Part shown: positions 50,791 through 61,479 of the stretch, one piece after another
Numbering within the stretch: position 1 is the first letter of the stretch
How the letters are laid out: every line of letters begins with the position of its first letter
From: Euglena gracilis
Taxonomy: Eukaryota > Euglenida > Euglenophyceae > Euglenales
Length of the DNA stretch: 64,000 nucleotides
Direction: 5' to 3'
NCBI GenBank assembly: GCA_039621445.1
Contig: CP154956.1
Location: 29,146,667 to 29,210,666, forward strand
Notes under the pieces: model-generated
Database searches by the model: none
Told to the model about the DNA's origin: nothing
The model's input: the letters and a program-made list of their open reading frames with translations, nothing else
Translations under genes and position numbers: made by a program

Positions 50791-51298
50791 TTTATGTGTC
50801 AAGAGAGTCCCCCGTCAGCCTTGCCACTCCCATTGATCCAGTTTTCGGATGAATACTCAGGTATTCTATCAAAAAGCAGACCTACCGCCCTCTTAATTCA
50901 AGAGATTTGGGAATCTGAACTGATTGGTGGTATGAGCCGCACTCCTATTGTATCCCCGGACTTCCGGGTATTGGTCATACATCGCAAATACGCTTATAGG
51001 TACAGCCATGTGACACGTCACACCACCCATGCGCATTCGCATCACCATTCGCACATTCACGATTCCCCGAAATTGCACGGTACACTAAGTGGCATGTTCC
51101 GTACGCATACACAAAATTTACACAACGACACACTTGGTGCAACCACCCCGGTACCAACACATGGTGTTTTTTGGGGCCTGGGACCATCCCACATTAATAC
51201 CACCGAAGGGCCATGGGTTTATCAGAGAGAGATCAAAGGCACCATCGAAATTGCGAATAAGGTGAAGCCCCAATGGGACGGCGACCCTCCCACATGGT
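50791..51298 (+). pseudogene. Gag fragment of a third chromodomain LTR element
   Basis: Translation PSALPLPLIQFSDEYSG, QEIWESELIGGMSRTP and GTIEIANKVKPQWDGDPPTW aligns with 32945-33440 of element 2 (LALPVPMDEFSDDESG, QEIRESELIRGMIRTP, GTIAIANKVKPQWDGDPTTW). It is cut at the tryptophan by SINE copy 1. No downstream capsid block follows. Confidence 0.85.
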
Positions 51299-51556
51299 AT
51301 CGCTCGAGAAGCTTATTCGGTAAGGCACTGGGCTCACGCGGAAGGTCGTGGATTCGAGACCCAGGTCACACCGTGTCAGTCCTGATCAATCCCGTACGGA
51401 CAGAGGGCATACTGCGGGGACCGACACGTGGACGAACGTTGATCTGTCGGATTACCACGGGCGTTGCCCCTCGCTAGCGGACGAGCCACGGCAAGTAGTA
51501 TGAGCTTCCCCGTGGCCGTCCAACAGCGGGTGGCTAAACCTACATCATGGTAGCAG
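51299..51556 (+). repeat. tRNA-derived SINE-like repeat, copy 1
   Basis: The head resembles a tRNA gene: A-box-like AAGCTTATTCGG (51309-51320) and B-box-like GATTCGAGACC (about 51351-51361), with a CTCACGC loop. The body (GTACGGACAGAGGGCATAC; CCGTGGCCGTCCAACAGCGG) is shared with copy 2. It interrupts the gag fragment to its left. Confidence 0.7.
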
Positions 51557-51914
51557 GGGAACCCGTCTAATGCCACACGAACCAGGAATCAGAGCCTGAC
51601 CCCACGGCGCCCGGAAGTCGGCGGCGGACGTGCCGAGTCTAGGGCGACTGTAACCCCTACATCGTTCCAAAGCATCAATCCGACGGATGATAAGGAGGAC
51701 GCTCCAAGGCGGCAGAGCCCGTGGAAGTCGACAAAACGTAAACTGCCGGCAACAGTAAACCCGAGTGGCAGGGGTCGGCAGCCTTGTGACGCAGTACTCC
51801 TGAGAGGCACTCAGCCAACAAGGGCCGTGACAGGCATAACCCGTGCTGCAGGTGCCACGGCCATAGTAGTAAGGCTCTTGGGAGGGGAGTGTGTGCGGCT
51901 ACGGATGTAGGACT
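51557..51914. other. No gene seen between SINE copies
   Basis: Unique sequence of about 360 bp with no open frame of note and no match to the rest of the window. Confidence 0.4.
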
Positions 51915-52210
51915 CTGGCGCGTAGTACCAAGCCAAGTGTCGCTCGAGTAGCTTATTCGGTAAGGCGCTGGGCTCACACGCGGGAGGTCGTGGGTTCCAG
52001 ACCCAGGTCCCGTCGTGTGAGTCTTGATCGCTCCCGTACGGACAGAGGGCATACCGCGGGGAACGATCGGCGCGTGAGGCTGCACACGTGGACGAACGTT
52101 GATAGGTCGGACTACAACGGGCGCGGCCCCTCGCTAGCCACGCCCGTGGCCACGGCAAGTAGTATGAGCTGCCCCGTGGCCGTCCAACAGCGGGTGGCCA
52201 AACCTACATA
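51915..52210 (+). repeat. tRNA-derived SINE-like repeat, copy 2
   Basis: A-box TAGCTTATTCGG (51949-51960) and B-box GGTTCCAGACC (51993-52003). CTCACAC sits where an anticodon loop would be, suggesting a tRNA-Val-like ancestor. The anticodon stem does not pair well, so it is not a tRNA gene. It ends AAACCTACAT. Confidence 0.75.
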
Positions 52211-52480
52211 CACCCTTCCTTTTCTTGACATCCTTTCACTGAAATCTCTTTCCCAAAATCCTACTTCCAGCAGCAATGACCACATTTGAAATAAATTTGG
52301 GCCGCAGACAAAACAAACAAATCCAACTTCAGGAAAGTAATCCCAGACAACAGAGTAAACCGTGTATGTTGACAGCACCATCATTTTTTCTGTGAATTAG
52401 GATCTGCCTGTTTGAATTGGGCTCAGTATGTGATTTCATGGCGACTATATAATCGCACCTGGACCACTCACACCCCCCTG
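52211..52480 (+). repeat. ~270-bp direct repeat, left copy
   Basis: CCCTTCCTTTTCTTGACATC to GCACCTGGACCACTCACA. Repeated at 53163-53442 with roughly 85-90% identity by eye. Contains TGAATTAGGATCTGCCTG. Confidence 0.8.
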
Positions 52481-53162
52481 CTCAAGAGACTGCCCTCGGA
52501 AAGCTGCCTTAATTCCAAATTGGGCCAGGTGCATCAAACAGATTTGAGGGGCCAGGCAAAAAGTGGTCCATTTGAAATTGTAATGATATTGTCCTGGGTG
52601 ATTGCCTTCACACCTGCCACCGACACAGCACACAGCACATAGGGTGACATGATCTGATTGACTATATTACAGCCATTGCAGGATTAGAAACCCAAATTGC
52701 AACACACTTCTGCGGCATCAGGCCACATCTGATATATGCTTTCACAGCCGATTCAACAGGTGTACACACAGTACCGCGCCGTCAGGCCACAGACAAAGAC
52801 AAATACCCAGCAGCCGACCACAATCAAAGATGAGGCAAATTGTAATTATCAATCTCAATCTCTTTCCAATGTCCAATCTGGTTCCCAATTTTGTGCATCA
52901 ATCTTCTAATCTTCCATTGTCTTTTGGTGGTCGACACATTTTCTCTGGTGCCTTCTGGCTCTTGTCTGTGGTTTGCCAGATGTCTGGCTTGCCACGGATT
53001 CCAGTCTCAGAGAATCTGTCTGGCAGGAAACAGAACGACATCTCACCAAATCTGGCTGTAAATCTCGATGGTGTCCCCTGTTCGAATTGGACTGGTAGAC
53101 CGTCCTGATACACAGTTCATGAAAGTCCGGGGTTCCCTTAACACGGACCTGACTTCTGGAGC
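52481..53162. other. Interior of the 1.2-kb repeat-bounded element
   Basis: No coding region recognised. It carries two GGCCACA-type repeats (around 52720 and 52785). No primer-binding site or polypurine tract is evident. Confidence 0.4.
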
Positions 53163-53442
53163 CCCTTCCTTTTCTGGACATCCATTTCACTGAAATCTCT
53201 TTCCTAAAATCCTACTTACAGCAGCAATGCCCAAACTTGAAATAAACTTGCGCCACAGACAAAAGCAAACAACTCCAACTTCAGGAAAGTAGTCCCAGAA
53301 AACAGAGTTAGCAGTGTATGTCGACAGCCACCTACAGACACCGCCATTATTTTTTCTGTGAATTAGGATCTGCCTGTTTGAATTAGGCTCAGCCTGTGAT
53401 TTCATCGTGACTGTAAAAGGGCACCTGTACCACTCACAAGCA
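53163..53442 (+). repeat. ~270-bp direct repeat, right copy
   Basis: Partner of 52211-52480, with an ACCTACAGACACC insertion relative to it. Adjoins SINE copy 3. Confidence 0.8.
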
Positions 53443-53652
53443 GTGTATTCGTCCTTGTACGTAGTTGCACGCGCCGGTCGATGCCCGCGGTAGGCCCTCT
53501 GCCTGTACGGGATCGACCGGAACTCACACGGCGGAACCTGGATCTGGAACCCACGACCTCCCGCGTGTGAGCCCAGCAGCTTACCGAAAAGCTACTCGAG
53601 CGACACTCGGCTTGGTACTACGCGCCAGCCACCTACCTACGTGGGATCTCCC
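53443..53652 (-). repeat. tRNA-derived SINE-like repeat, copy 3
   Basis: Minus-strand TAGCTTTTCGG A-box and GGTTCCAGATCC B-box. It shares the GGCGCGTAGTACCAAGCC lead-in with copy 2. It points towards copy 2, so the 1.2-kb element lies between inward-facing copies. Confidence 0.72.
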
Positions 53653-53910
53653 GCACACAGTGAGTTGTGCACCCCCTGGCCGGGGTTCGGGTTTGTGATT
53701 TGGCTGTGTGCAGGGTTCGTTTTGGGTGTGTGATCCGCCCGCCCCCGTCGAGGAGTTTGGCATCGGATGTCACTGGAATCTGTGGTGAATCCTGGTATTC
53801 TGTGAAATTTGCAGCACTTTGCATTTATCCATTTCCCCTACCATTGGTGTTGGTACCGTGCCCGGGAAGAGAAAAAATTGGGACCCAAAGCACAAGGGAA
53901 CGGGGAAAAA
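53653..53910 (+). repeat. Inverted repeat arm, left
   Basis: CCCTGGCCGGGGTTCGGG to GAAGAGAAAAAATTGGGACC is matched in inverted orientation at 56785-57005, about 85% by eye (shared GAGGAGTTTGGCATCGGAT and TCTGTGAAATTTGCAGCAC). Confidence 0.75.
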
Positions 53911-54519
53911 ACCTGCGCCAACAGAAGTGGCGGACAGCATCCACGGTTGTCTCACTTTGGTTGATCCAACGTTGACATTGAGGTGCCATGTGTGGAAGTA
54001 AAGCGTTTGGGTGGCTACAGATGTCCAGCCAAGCCGTGGCAAGTTTGGGAATGTGGAATTTTGCTCGGATCCGGTGAGTTGTTCTACAGCTGCGGATATG
54101 GATTTGATGACGCATTCCGTCATGGGTGATTCTGGCATCGTTGACTCGCCTGGCATTCTGGAACCCGGCATCATTCCCATTGGTGGAATGCTGGATGAGG
54201 GCCTATGAGAGGGTACCGGAGACTCCCATGACCAGATTGGTGATGTGGATGATGGCCGTTCTGTCCAAGTTTTCCAGAAACCTGCCCATCGTGATGGGTT
54301 ATGCTGGGTTGATCGTCCCTGCTGGTGCCCGAAACCAATGGAGTTCCAGGGGAGCTTCCACATCGCCGCCGCTGTGGACCCATATGCTGTCATCGTGGCG
54401 AACATCGTGAAGGCGGCACAGAAATTCACATGAAAAGGGACAGAAACACGGGCCCGGGAGCTTTCGGTGCTGGCCATGATGGGGCTTGCAACCCCAGGGG
54501 CCGCCGAAGCCTCGTACAA
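53770..54519 (-). CDS. Hypothetical 249-codon ORF, minus strand
   Basis: Open from ATG 54519 to 53770. Part of the 3' half overlaps the left arm of the inverted repeat and so is not host-specific. The N-terminal part (FHVNFCAAFTMFATMTAYGS; PSSSIPPMGMMPGSRMPGES) has no recognised family. The complementary strand is also open for 94 codons. It may be a chance frame. Confidence 0.2.
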   Translation of the reverse strand: MYEASAAPGVASPIMASTESSRARVSVPFHVNFCAAFTMFATMTAYGSTAAAMWKLPWNSIGFGHQQGRSTQHNPSRWAGFWKTWTERPSSTSPIWSWESPVPSHRPSSSIPPMGMMPGSRMPGESTMPESPMTECVIKSISAAVEQLTGSEQNSTFPNLPRLGWTSVATQTLYFHTWHLNVNVGSTKVRQPWMLSATSVGAGFFPVPLCFGSQFFLFPGTVPTPMVGEMDKCKVLQISQNTRIHHRFQ

Positions 54520-54585
54520 TTTCTCATGGGAAGCCGAAGGAGACGTCCCATAAACGTCGACGCCAGCCTCGAGGAGTCAAGGTGA

Positions 54586-55329
54586 GGAAAGCAGCAGTTT
54601 ACCTTTGAGGCAGAGGAGGCCACTGGAGGGCCGTGGCGGCGGCGAGACCATTGACGGGGACAGAGACGCGGAGACGCAGACGAGCAAGGCTCGAGCACCA
54701 CCGGACCAGGTAGGCCCGGAAGACCATGCCCAGAGATGTGGTCGTGTGCGTTTGGGTTGCAGAAGAAAACGAAAAGGGCGCCTCAACCCGAGTCGAAGAG
54801 AAGGGACTGGGCGTGACGAAGTGTTCTTTCCAGGGGGTTTCACCTTAAGAGATGCAAGGGGATAACCATTTGGGAGGTGTGCGGGGATATCACATGGTGA
54901 GATTTATGGTTGGAAGTATGAGTTTAGGCATCTCCCAATCCAGCTTTGGGATGGCGGAGTCTGAACTTGGTGGTTGAGTTTCGGCCCCTCTCATTTGTGC
55001 CATTGTGCAGTTTGGTGTTTGCTTTGGAAGCGTGTGTTACGGCCACTCCCGGTTCGTCTAGAGAACATTCCCAGTGTTCCAGTGCCAAAGGTGGTTCTAC
55101 CTTTATAGCCGCCCATTTGACGACGTGGTGCGTCGATGTGGTGGTCAAGGATTCGGGGTGTACGCCCGAACAAGCCCCACACCGTGAGTGACGAGACCCG
55201 TTTGGTGGTGGAAAGTAGAATAGGAATTGTTCTCCTAAGGTAACTCAGATATTATTTTTGCTCTGTGTGTGTCGATCCCCCATGGTAGTGATGAGAGTCG
55301 CAAATTCTTGGGACAGCCCTGTGATTGGA
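54586..55329. other. No gene supported
   Basis: Short frames on both strands only. There is no similarity to other parts of the window and no recognisable motif. Confidence 0.35.
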
Positions 55330-55990
55330 CCCCTGGGTTTGATTCCTGCCAGTGGACCTGCCTGTTGGAAGAACCACGATTTGAATTGCGGCGACCATGG
55401 ACGGGGCAGAATGAAAGGGAGCGGCGGAATTTAGAAGAGCTTTGTTCTTTAGTCCAACAAAGAGAACAATCGCAATTGGTATCACAATTCTGAATACCTT
55501 TTGGCTTCATGACGACATGGTGAGCGTGTGTTCGTGTGTTCGATCTCGAAGATAACGATCCGCTTCGCGAGCAATATCACAATGAATCGCACTTCGCAAT
55601 CCGTTGGCGGGTGGTGGCACGTGGGGACCGACCTCGTGATGTAGATTCACGTCCGTGATTGCGGGAACGAGGACGTGGTCTACCATCACCGGATCGGTAA
55701 CCCGTCCCTTGCGAGTGCGCAGATCGCGGAGAACGTGAATTCAAGGAAGAATGGGATCCTTGGGGGCTTTTACTGCACTTTTGAGCTCTGATATTCGGAC
55801 ATTCACGAGACATATTTCCCGACTGATTACACAAAAAGCACACTTTGTACGAAACGTGACCAAAAGGGCTGGAATAGTGCGGTCAAGATTTCTGAGTGGG
55901 TGATTTGTGGTTTGAGTGTAGACATCGTTTTCTGGAATCACTTGATGGTTATTTTGGGGAAGTAGTCGGTTGGACTGCATGGACTTAACC
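55330..55990 (-). pseudogene. Inverted gag tail fragment of an LTR element
   Basis: The minus strand encodes the zinc knuckle CFLCNQSGNMSREC (about 55840-55800; the histidine of the CCHC motif is Asn), then RS-rich sequence, then a second-knuckle region homologous to 34490-34620 of element 2 (about 55460-55350). Frames are broken. It belongs with 50791-51298 and 57780-58200 but is inverted relative to them. Confidence 0.8.
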
Positions 55991-56784
55991 CCTGAGTACA
56001 ACATCAGTGGGGTGATGGCAGGGATCGATGGGAAGCCTTGGGGGGAGGTCGGACCCTCCCTCCCGACAGGGGGGGGTCAGACCCCCCCTCCGACCTCGAA
56101 ACTGAGGGGGGGGGGCAGAAAATTTTTTGATTTCATGGACGGGTAAAGGCTCGGAATTCGGGTGGAAATCCGAAAGTCAAAAAAGTCAAAAAACCCTTAA
56201 TTTTATTTGAAAGTCTATCAAAAAATGCTCGTCTTTTGAATTTTTTGACCATATTTTAGGCGGAAACAGCAACAGATCAATAAATGGGCAGTAGGTCAAA
56301 ATTCTGCAAAAGGGGGGTTTTTGCTCATTTTCCGGCGCACAGCGCGGAAGAAAATTTTATGCTATTTTTGGCACCTGTCAAGGAGAGGGGGGTAGGGTGT
56401 CAAGACCCTCCCTCCCAACGTCTAGGGGGTGGGGTTCGTACCCCATCCTACCACCTTACTTCCCAGGGGGGGGGGTCGGGAGCGCTCCAACCTACCTTAC
56501 CGAAGGGCTGCAAATCCATCCCTGGGTGGTGGTAATACGCCGATCCAATATGTTCCAAAAGTTCTGACAAATCCATTTGTTTGGAACCATGGTTCATTTT
56601 TAATCAAGAGATAAAACGTGGCTCGCGAGTTCCTCGCAGTTAATTTTTTTAAATGAGTTTGGGGATGAACCACATCAATACTGCATCAAATTGCACCTAG
56701 ATTTGTGCTTACCCTAACTCGTATACTTCACCTTGGAACCTGTCGGCAACTTCTTTTTGCGCAGGTGTTTCCCCCTTTCTATTG
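55991..56784. other. No gene seen; G/C-run DNA
   Basis: Contains palindromic runs such as CCCTCCCGACAGGGGGGGGT (about 56055-56085) and a second CCCTCCCTCCC/TAGGGGGTGGGG block (about 56400-56480). No protein similarity. Confidence 0.45.
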
Positions 56785-57005
56785 TGCTTTGGGTACCAAT
56801 TTTTTCTCTTCCCGGGCATAGCACCAAACCAATGGCAGGGGAAATGGAGAAATTAAAAGTGCTGCAAATTTCACAGAATCACAGAATTCACCGCGGATAC
56901 CAGTAAAATCCGATGCCAAACTCCTCGACACGGGGGGCCGGAGCACACACCCAAAAAGAAGCCTGCACACAGCCAAATCACAAATCTGAACCCAGGCCAG
57001 GGGGT
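56785..57005 (-). repeat. Inverted repeat arm, right
   Basis: Reverse complement of 53653-53910. The 2.9-kb spacer holds the inverted gag tail. Confidence 0.75.
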
Positions 57006-57779
57006 CACAGCCATTCTGTCAACCAATGGAAAGCTCATGAATGGGATCAACTCAACGGACAAACAGGGGCCGCCTTCACTTGAACTGTCTACTGAGGGTT
57101 TCCCGTGAAAAAAAACACAAAAATGTGCCGGTCGCTAGGTGTCAGCGCGCGCGCTCACTCCTAATTAACACAGAATTGTGCCCAGGTCCCGCTTCAGGCT
57201 GTGCCCACTCTCCTCGCCACGATATTTGCTGGGCGATTTCTAAGCGACTCACTGTGCAGCCTGAACTCTCCTCGGTCCCCATTCGGGGGGTCGCGTCCAT
57301 CTCCCTCCAATGGAGGGTTGAAACTCGCCCTGGGGGGGTCCCGTCCGTCCCCCCCCCGGGGGGTCTAAACTTGCCCCCGGGGGGCATCACACCCGGGGCT
57401 CAAACTCACCTCGACGGGGGAGTGTCCACTCCCGCCCCCGTGTCCTCTGGGGGGTCGAACCTCACCCCGGGTGGTGTAAGAAACCGAAGTATTCAGAATC
57501 AAATTCAAAAAATAGAAAATGAATCTTGTCTTAAGCGAATAATGGGTCGGCTGCAAAGCGTAAGATTCAGTTGTCGAAGGCCACGACCGCCCTGCCCCTC
57601 GGGAGGTCGAGACTCGTCCCGGGGAGGTGGGGGGGGGGGTATCTCCAATATCCTCTCGGAGGCTTCAAAAATTTCGTGGTTCGGACTTCACAGGGGGAGC
57701 GTGAAATAAAAACAAATTGTCAAACTCCACACCGATAGCGCCCAGAGGTCGAAACACACACTGGGGGGAAAATAGCTGC
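57006..57779. other. Low-complexity region with repeated GGGGGTC phrases
   Basis: Irregular repeats of GGGGGGTC...AACTCGCC/ACCTCACC with long C and G runs between about 57285 and 57480. The antisense of GCGCGCGCGCTGACA, a phrase in the 83-bp repeats of copy A, occurs near 57140-57160. No gene. Confidence 0.45.
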
Positions 57780-58200
57780 TATACAAAAGCCTCGGTTGGT
57801 TTTAAAGTCTTCTCTATCGAAGAGAATGACCTGGTTTCTGGCAGGGTGGGGGATCAGAGCACCGAGGATTATTCGGAAGAGGACCGTAACTCAATTCGCT
57901 CGATAAGTACAATATATTCTAGGAAGTCCAACATTAGCTATAAAGACCGACTCCGATATTCAGTAGGGCATCCCGAGCCTGAGGGCATGTACTTCTTGGC
58001 TGATGAACAGATGGAGGTCGGAACTGATCACTCCTGCCCCCGATGACCCCCTGCCCATCATTTTTTTTTGGCCGGTACCCGGAACATTTTCGGGTCCCCA
58101 CTCCCTGCGGCAAAAGTTTGCTTGGAATGTCGAGCAAAGTAAGCAAAGGGTTATGGAAAAGTTGCAGGACAAATGTTTTGCACCGGCCCCAACCACGGTA
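57780..58200 (+). pseudogene. Gag-protease junction fragment of an LTR element
   Basis: Encodes VGFKVFSIEENDLVSG...YSRKSN, matching the gag tail of elements 1 and 2, followed by TAG-GGC (57966-57968) and the decayed stem-loop, then MEVGTDHSCPR and a frame-broken protease start (VGT/GTRKIF-like, about 58060-58100). This third copy confirms the gag-UAG-protease layout. Confidence 0.82.
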
Positions 58201-59499
58201 AACCCTCCCATTTAGAACGACCCCCTGTTTATACCAACTCCATTTATACAGACCCCCTCGGAAAAATAAGCAGAAATACATTATACCTACTCCCGAATTT
58301 ATAACACCTCCACAGGGAAAAAACCAGAAACCCATCTATACAGACCACCTGTCTTATTTCTGGTGCATTCCAAGGAAAAATAAACCAAAGCAAGGTCGCC
58401 GTCAACACAAAAAGAGCGTTCAAGCTCATCCGAGTGTTCACTTTTTGGCGAAATATGAACAGATCGACTGTTTTTTATTGGGGTGAACGAAGAAACGGCA
58501 ACGGAAGGAGGGATAGGAGCAGACACTTCAGAATTGAATTCATCAGCAGCATAAGTTTCCTCGGAAAACACAAAATTTTCACGCAGGGTAAATGAGTGGA
58601 TGGCGGATGCAGGGGGCATGGGCAGGTAGCCAAACTAACAGAGATTTTGAAACAGAGCGGGTTGGATGTCTTCGTCCTCGTGTGTTTCCCCATTTCGTGC
58701 CTAAAAGATTTTGAACAGGCTGATTTTTACTAACCCCGGGGGGGTCCGAAGTGCCTTTGGATGCCTGCTCAGACAGGCACTACCCCCCCCCCGGGGGAGG
58801 TAGGATTCCTGCGTCCAGGCACATTCCTTTGAAAATAGGCCATTTTTGGCTCTCCGGCGCCTTCGGCGCCGGGGTCTGTGCTTCGGCACTTTTGGCCGTG
58901 TGCTCTACCCCCCCCCCCCGGGTAAAATACGGCCTGATTGTGAATAGTAAAACACATGCTTTAATGTCTGTTGGAGAGCTTCCAAAACCAAGAGGGACAA
59001 GTCATCTCTTCAGGAACACGTACGTGATTTCATTTCGTCTTTGACCTCCTGGGTCCAGTGCTGGTGGGCAGAGTCAAGAACCAAAATGATCAGAGGACCA
59101 TGCAATGTAAACCATTTCTTGAGCACTTTCAACATAGTTGGTCCATCCGTGACTCCCGCCTCCTAAAATGGAACGTGAACACGTGGGTCATGCAACTCCA
59201 TCTTTGTTTGACACATGCCCTTGGCCCTTGAAAATCAAAACAGGCTTCAGTGCCACGAGGGAACCGTCGTTCATCACTCCAATGTTTGACAAATACGTTG
59301 CCAGCCTCTTGGTGTGCTGTGCAGGCCGGTTAGTGCAGGATTATCCCAGCTCAGAATCTGGCACGTGCTTGGTAAAGCACGGGTCAGGATGTTGCAGATA
59401 GTTACACACCGGGTTATTCCGCCGTCCAGGGAAAGGAGGCAATCATCAAGGTTGAACACACGGTAAGCCCTCCAGAATGAACTCACACAAGCCTTTTCT
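58201..59499. other. No gene supported; C/G palindromes
   Basis: Contains a CTACCCCCCCCCCGGGGGAGGTAG hairpin-type run (about 58782-58803), CCGGCGCCTTCGGCGCCGG (58854-58872) and a run of 14 C near 58907-58920. Short frames only. Confidence 0.45.
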
Positions 59500-59845
59500 T
59501 CGGTTAAAACTTGTTCCTTGCCTCCTCTCTGGCCCTCTTGTGAAGCCATGCCTTGGTCGCCGGCGGTGTGTGCGCTTGTCCGCTGCGTTGCGCTAGATAT
59601 CCCTGCTGAGTGCCGCCTCGCCGGAGTTTGCTGACGATGCTGCTCCGACGTGGCGAAGTTACTTCTTGCCCCTGGGGGGTCCCCCCCACTTCCCCTCCCT
59701 GGCCCCCATTTTCTGCTCCAGGGCTTTTGAGCACAAATTTTCTTTTACGGGTGGGCGGTCGGGCACACAAGGTCTTTGTGCTTCGCCCTCGGTGTCCCTT
59801 CTCCCCGTTCGGTTTGCCTCGAGGGAGTGCAAAATGCAAATTTCT
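59500..59845 (-). mobile_element. DIRS right-end fragment (ICR to ITR)
   Basis: The minus strand is collinear with 8571-8886 of copy A: ACTCCCTCGAGGCAAACCG, GGGACACCGAGGGCGAAGC, the K/R-rich coding end (KRKFVLKSPG) and the inverted repeat CGCCGGCGACCAAGGCATGG. A solo terminal fragment without recombinase. Confidence 0.8.
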
Positions 59846-60030
59846 TCCCGCTGGCGTTGTTTGCCTCTTTTCTTGCTGGATTTCCTCGGTCGCCTTTTTT
59901 CCGCTCTCCCCTTTTCCTCCTCAGCTTTCAGAGCTTTTTCCTGCAGTTCCTCCATTTTTTTTATCTTCAATCCAAGCACTGTCTTGGTTTTCATGCAAAC
60001 CCAAATTCTGGCCCTTCATTCCTCCGCAGT

Positions 60031-60243
60031 ATGGATGCTTTCCAAGAAGTTTTTTACTCCCTATTTCCTAGTGGCATTTCCCTTTTTGAAAAAAAATATC
60101 CAAAAATGATTCCGAGCATGGCACAGAATGTGGGGGTGATTCACTGGCAGTCCCAGGAAGAGGTTCAGGCTGAAAGGCGCTGTTCACAGGAGGTCTATGA
60201 ACAAAAAAAAAGCTGGGCCGAGATAAATGGAATCTTCTGGTAG
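60031..60243 (+). CDS. Hypothetical 70-residue ORF
   Basis: MDAFQEVFYSLFPSGISLFEKK, then IPSMAQNVGVIHWQSQEEV and KKSWAEINGIFW-stop. The amino-acid mix is protein-like and the end is acidic/aromatic, but no family is recognised and no neighbouring exon is evident. The frame is open further upstream through low-complexity F/L/S-rich sequence. Could be an exon or part of an unknown element. Confidence 0.25.
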   Translation: MDAFQEVFYSLFPSGISLFEKKYPKMIPSMAQNVGVIHWQSQEEVQAERRCSQEVYEQKKSWAEINGIFW

Positions 60244-60875
60244 ACACTGCGGCGATTTGCGTGGCGCTCTTGGCCGTTCACACCCAACCTGGGATATGTA
60301 GCGCCGTCCCCCAACCTGACATATATACACACAAAGCACTGATGTCTGGTAAACATGCAGATTTTGGCCATACATTCTGCATGTTCTTTCGGGTGATCAC
60401 CAACCAATTTTTCACAGGCCCCTTGTCACGGGGTATTCCAGGGATAAAACCCCAAGATCATATCTCGTTTCCGGCGGGTATTTTCCTTTCCTTTCAATTT
60501 TACGGCAGAATAAAGGGTAAAAAACAGAGGGTTCGAGTTCGGACTCGTGTGCAGATTCGGAATTTGCACTCGCATCGTCCGAGTCTCTTTCCCTGTTTTT
60601 TTTTCAGCATGGACAGCCGAGCCAGATTACGCTTCTGATTCACCCACCACCTTCGGTTGGAGAAAACTGGTTAAAATTGGTTAAAAGTCTGGTCGGTTCG
60701 TTCCAACCCGATTGTGTTTGCGGTAAAAAAAGTAAAAGGTCCGCTACCACCCAAGGTGCCTACGGAGGATCCCAGGTTTTTCACACCAACCCGGATGACC
60801 CTTCCGGAGAATTACTCCAGCCGGCTCCAAACTCTGAAATCCGCAAATGTTCCCGCAAGGGACAGCCGGACCCCC
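60244..60875. other. No gene supported
   Basis: An open plus frame (60261-60638) has no recognisable features. The repeated ACCTGGGATATGTAGCGCCG/ACCTGACATATAT phrases near 60290-60325 are the only structure seen. Confidence 0.35.
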
Positions 60876-60975
60876 CCGACACCATGCCTTGCTCGCTTGC
60901 GGTGTCCTTTGGACGTTTAGGAGTCCCTACCTGGTTCCTTTTCACCGGAGTTGGCTGACTGCCAATCTTTCCCTT
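60876..60975 (+). repeat. Diverged DIRS left-ITR fragment
   Basis: CACCATGCCTTGCTCGCTTG...TTTTCACCGGAGTTGGCTGA, matching 2028-2116 in outline, with substitutions and a shortened middle. Confidence 0.65.
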
Positions 60976-61058
60976 AAACCAGGAAATTTCCTGTCCGACT
61001 TGTCAAATGACTTTGGCAAATATAATTCAAAGATTTAGAGACTGAGGCTGTAGCATGA

Positions 61059-61247
61059 TTGGACGCTGAACTACTACGCGGCAAAAAAGTTCACCCAGTT
61101 GCATTTTGGGACAAGTTGGAGGAGCTAGCTAAAGCACGAGGCATTGATATGCAGATCTGCCTGAAGCGCAACTGGAGAGCGGGTGTGAAGAAGCGGCACA
61201 ACATCTACTTTAAGGCTGTGAAGTGTGAGCACGTTAACACCTTCTAA
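61059..61247 (+). CDS. Hypothetical 62-residue ORF
   Basis: Compact, charged and protein-like: KKVHPVAFWDKLEELAKARG, ICLKRNWRAGVKKRHN, FKAVKCEHVNTF-stop. Two predicted helical stretches rich in K/R/E. No family recognised. It follows a DIRS end fragment. It could be the last exon of a host gene; there is no acceptor I would trust. Low certainty. Confidence 0.3.
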   Translation: MDAELLRGKKVHPVAFWDKLEELAKARGIDMQICLKRNWRAGVKKRHNIYFKAVKCEHVNTF

Positions 61248-61479
61248 AAGAGAGACTGTCGTGCGATCCCTTTTGACCTACCTTTGCATTGCTGGACTTG
61301 GCAGTTTCTCATAATTCCCCCCGCTCCCTCCCCTCTGGAGTGAGAGTAGGGCAAAGTGCTCCACGGGGGTCAAACCGATGGCCGCTCTCGCCACGCCGAA
61401 TATATGGCGGGCCGTGGTTTGAGAATCCCCAACGGACAGCCCATATATATGACAGCGGCCTGAAAATGGCGACGTGCGG

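Noticed and set aside
51938-52015. Genuine tRNA-Val gene
   Set aside because: A and B boxes are present, but the anticodon and acceptor stems do not pair, and three copies share a long non-tRNA body. It is a SINE-like repeat.
54605-54865. Plus-strand ORF as a host gene
   Set aside because: Short, charged low-complexity sequence with an equally open antisense and no motif.
57142-57709. Proline/glycine-rich ORFs on both strands
   Set aside because: Produced by C/G-run repeats; both strands are open and no conserved feature exists.
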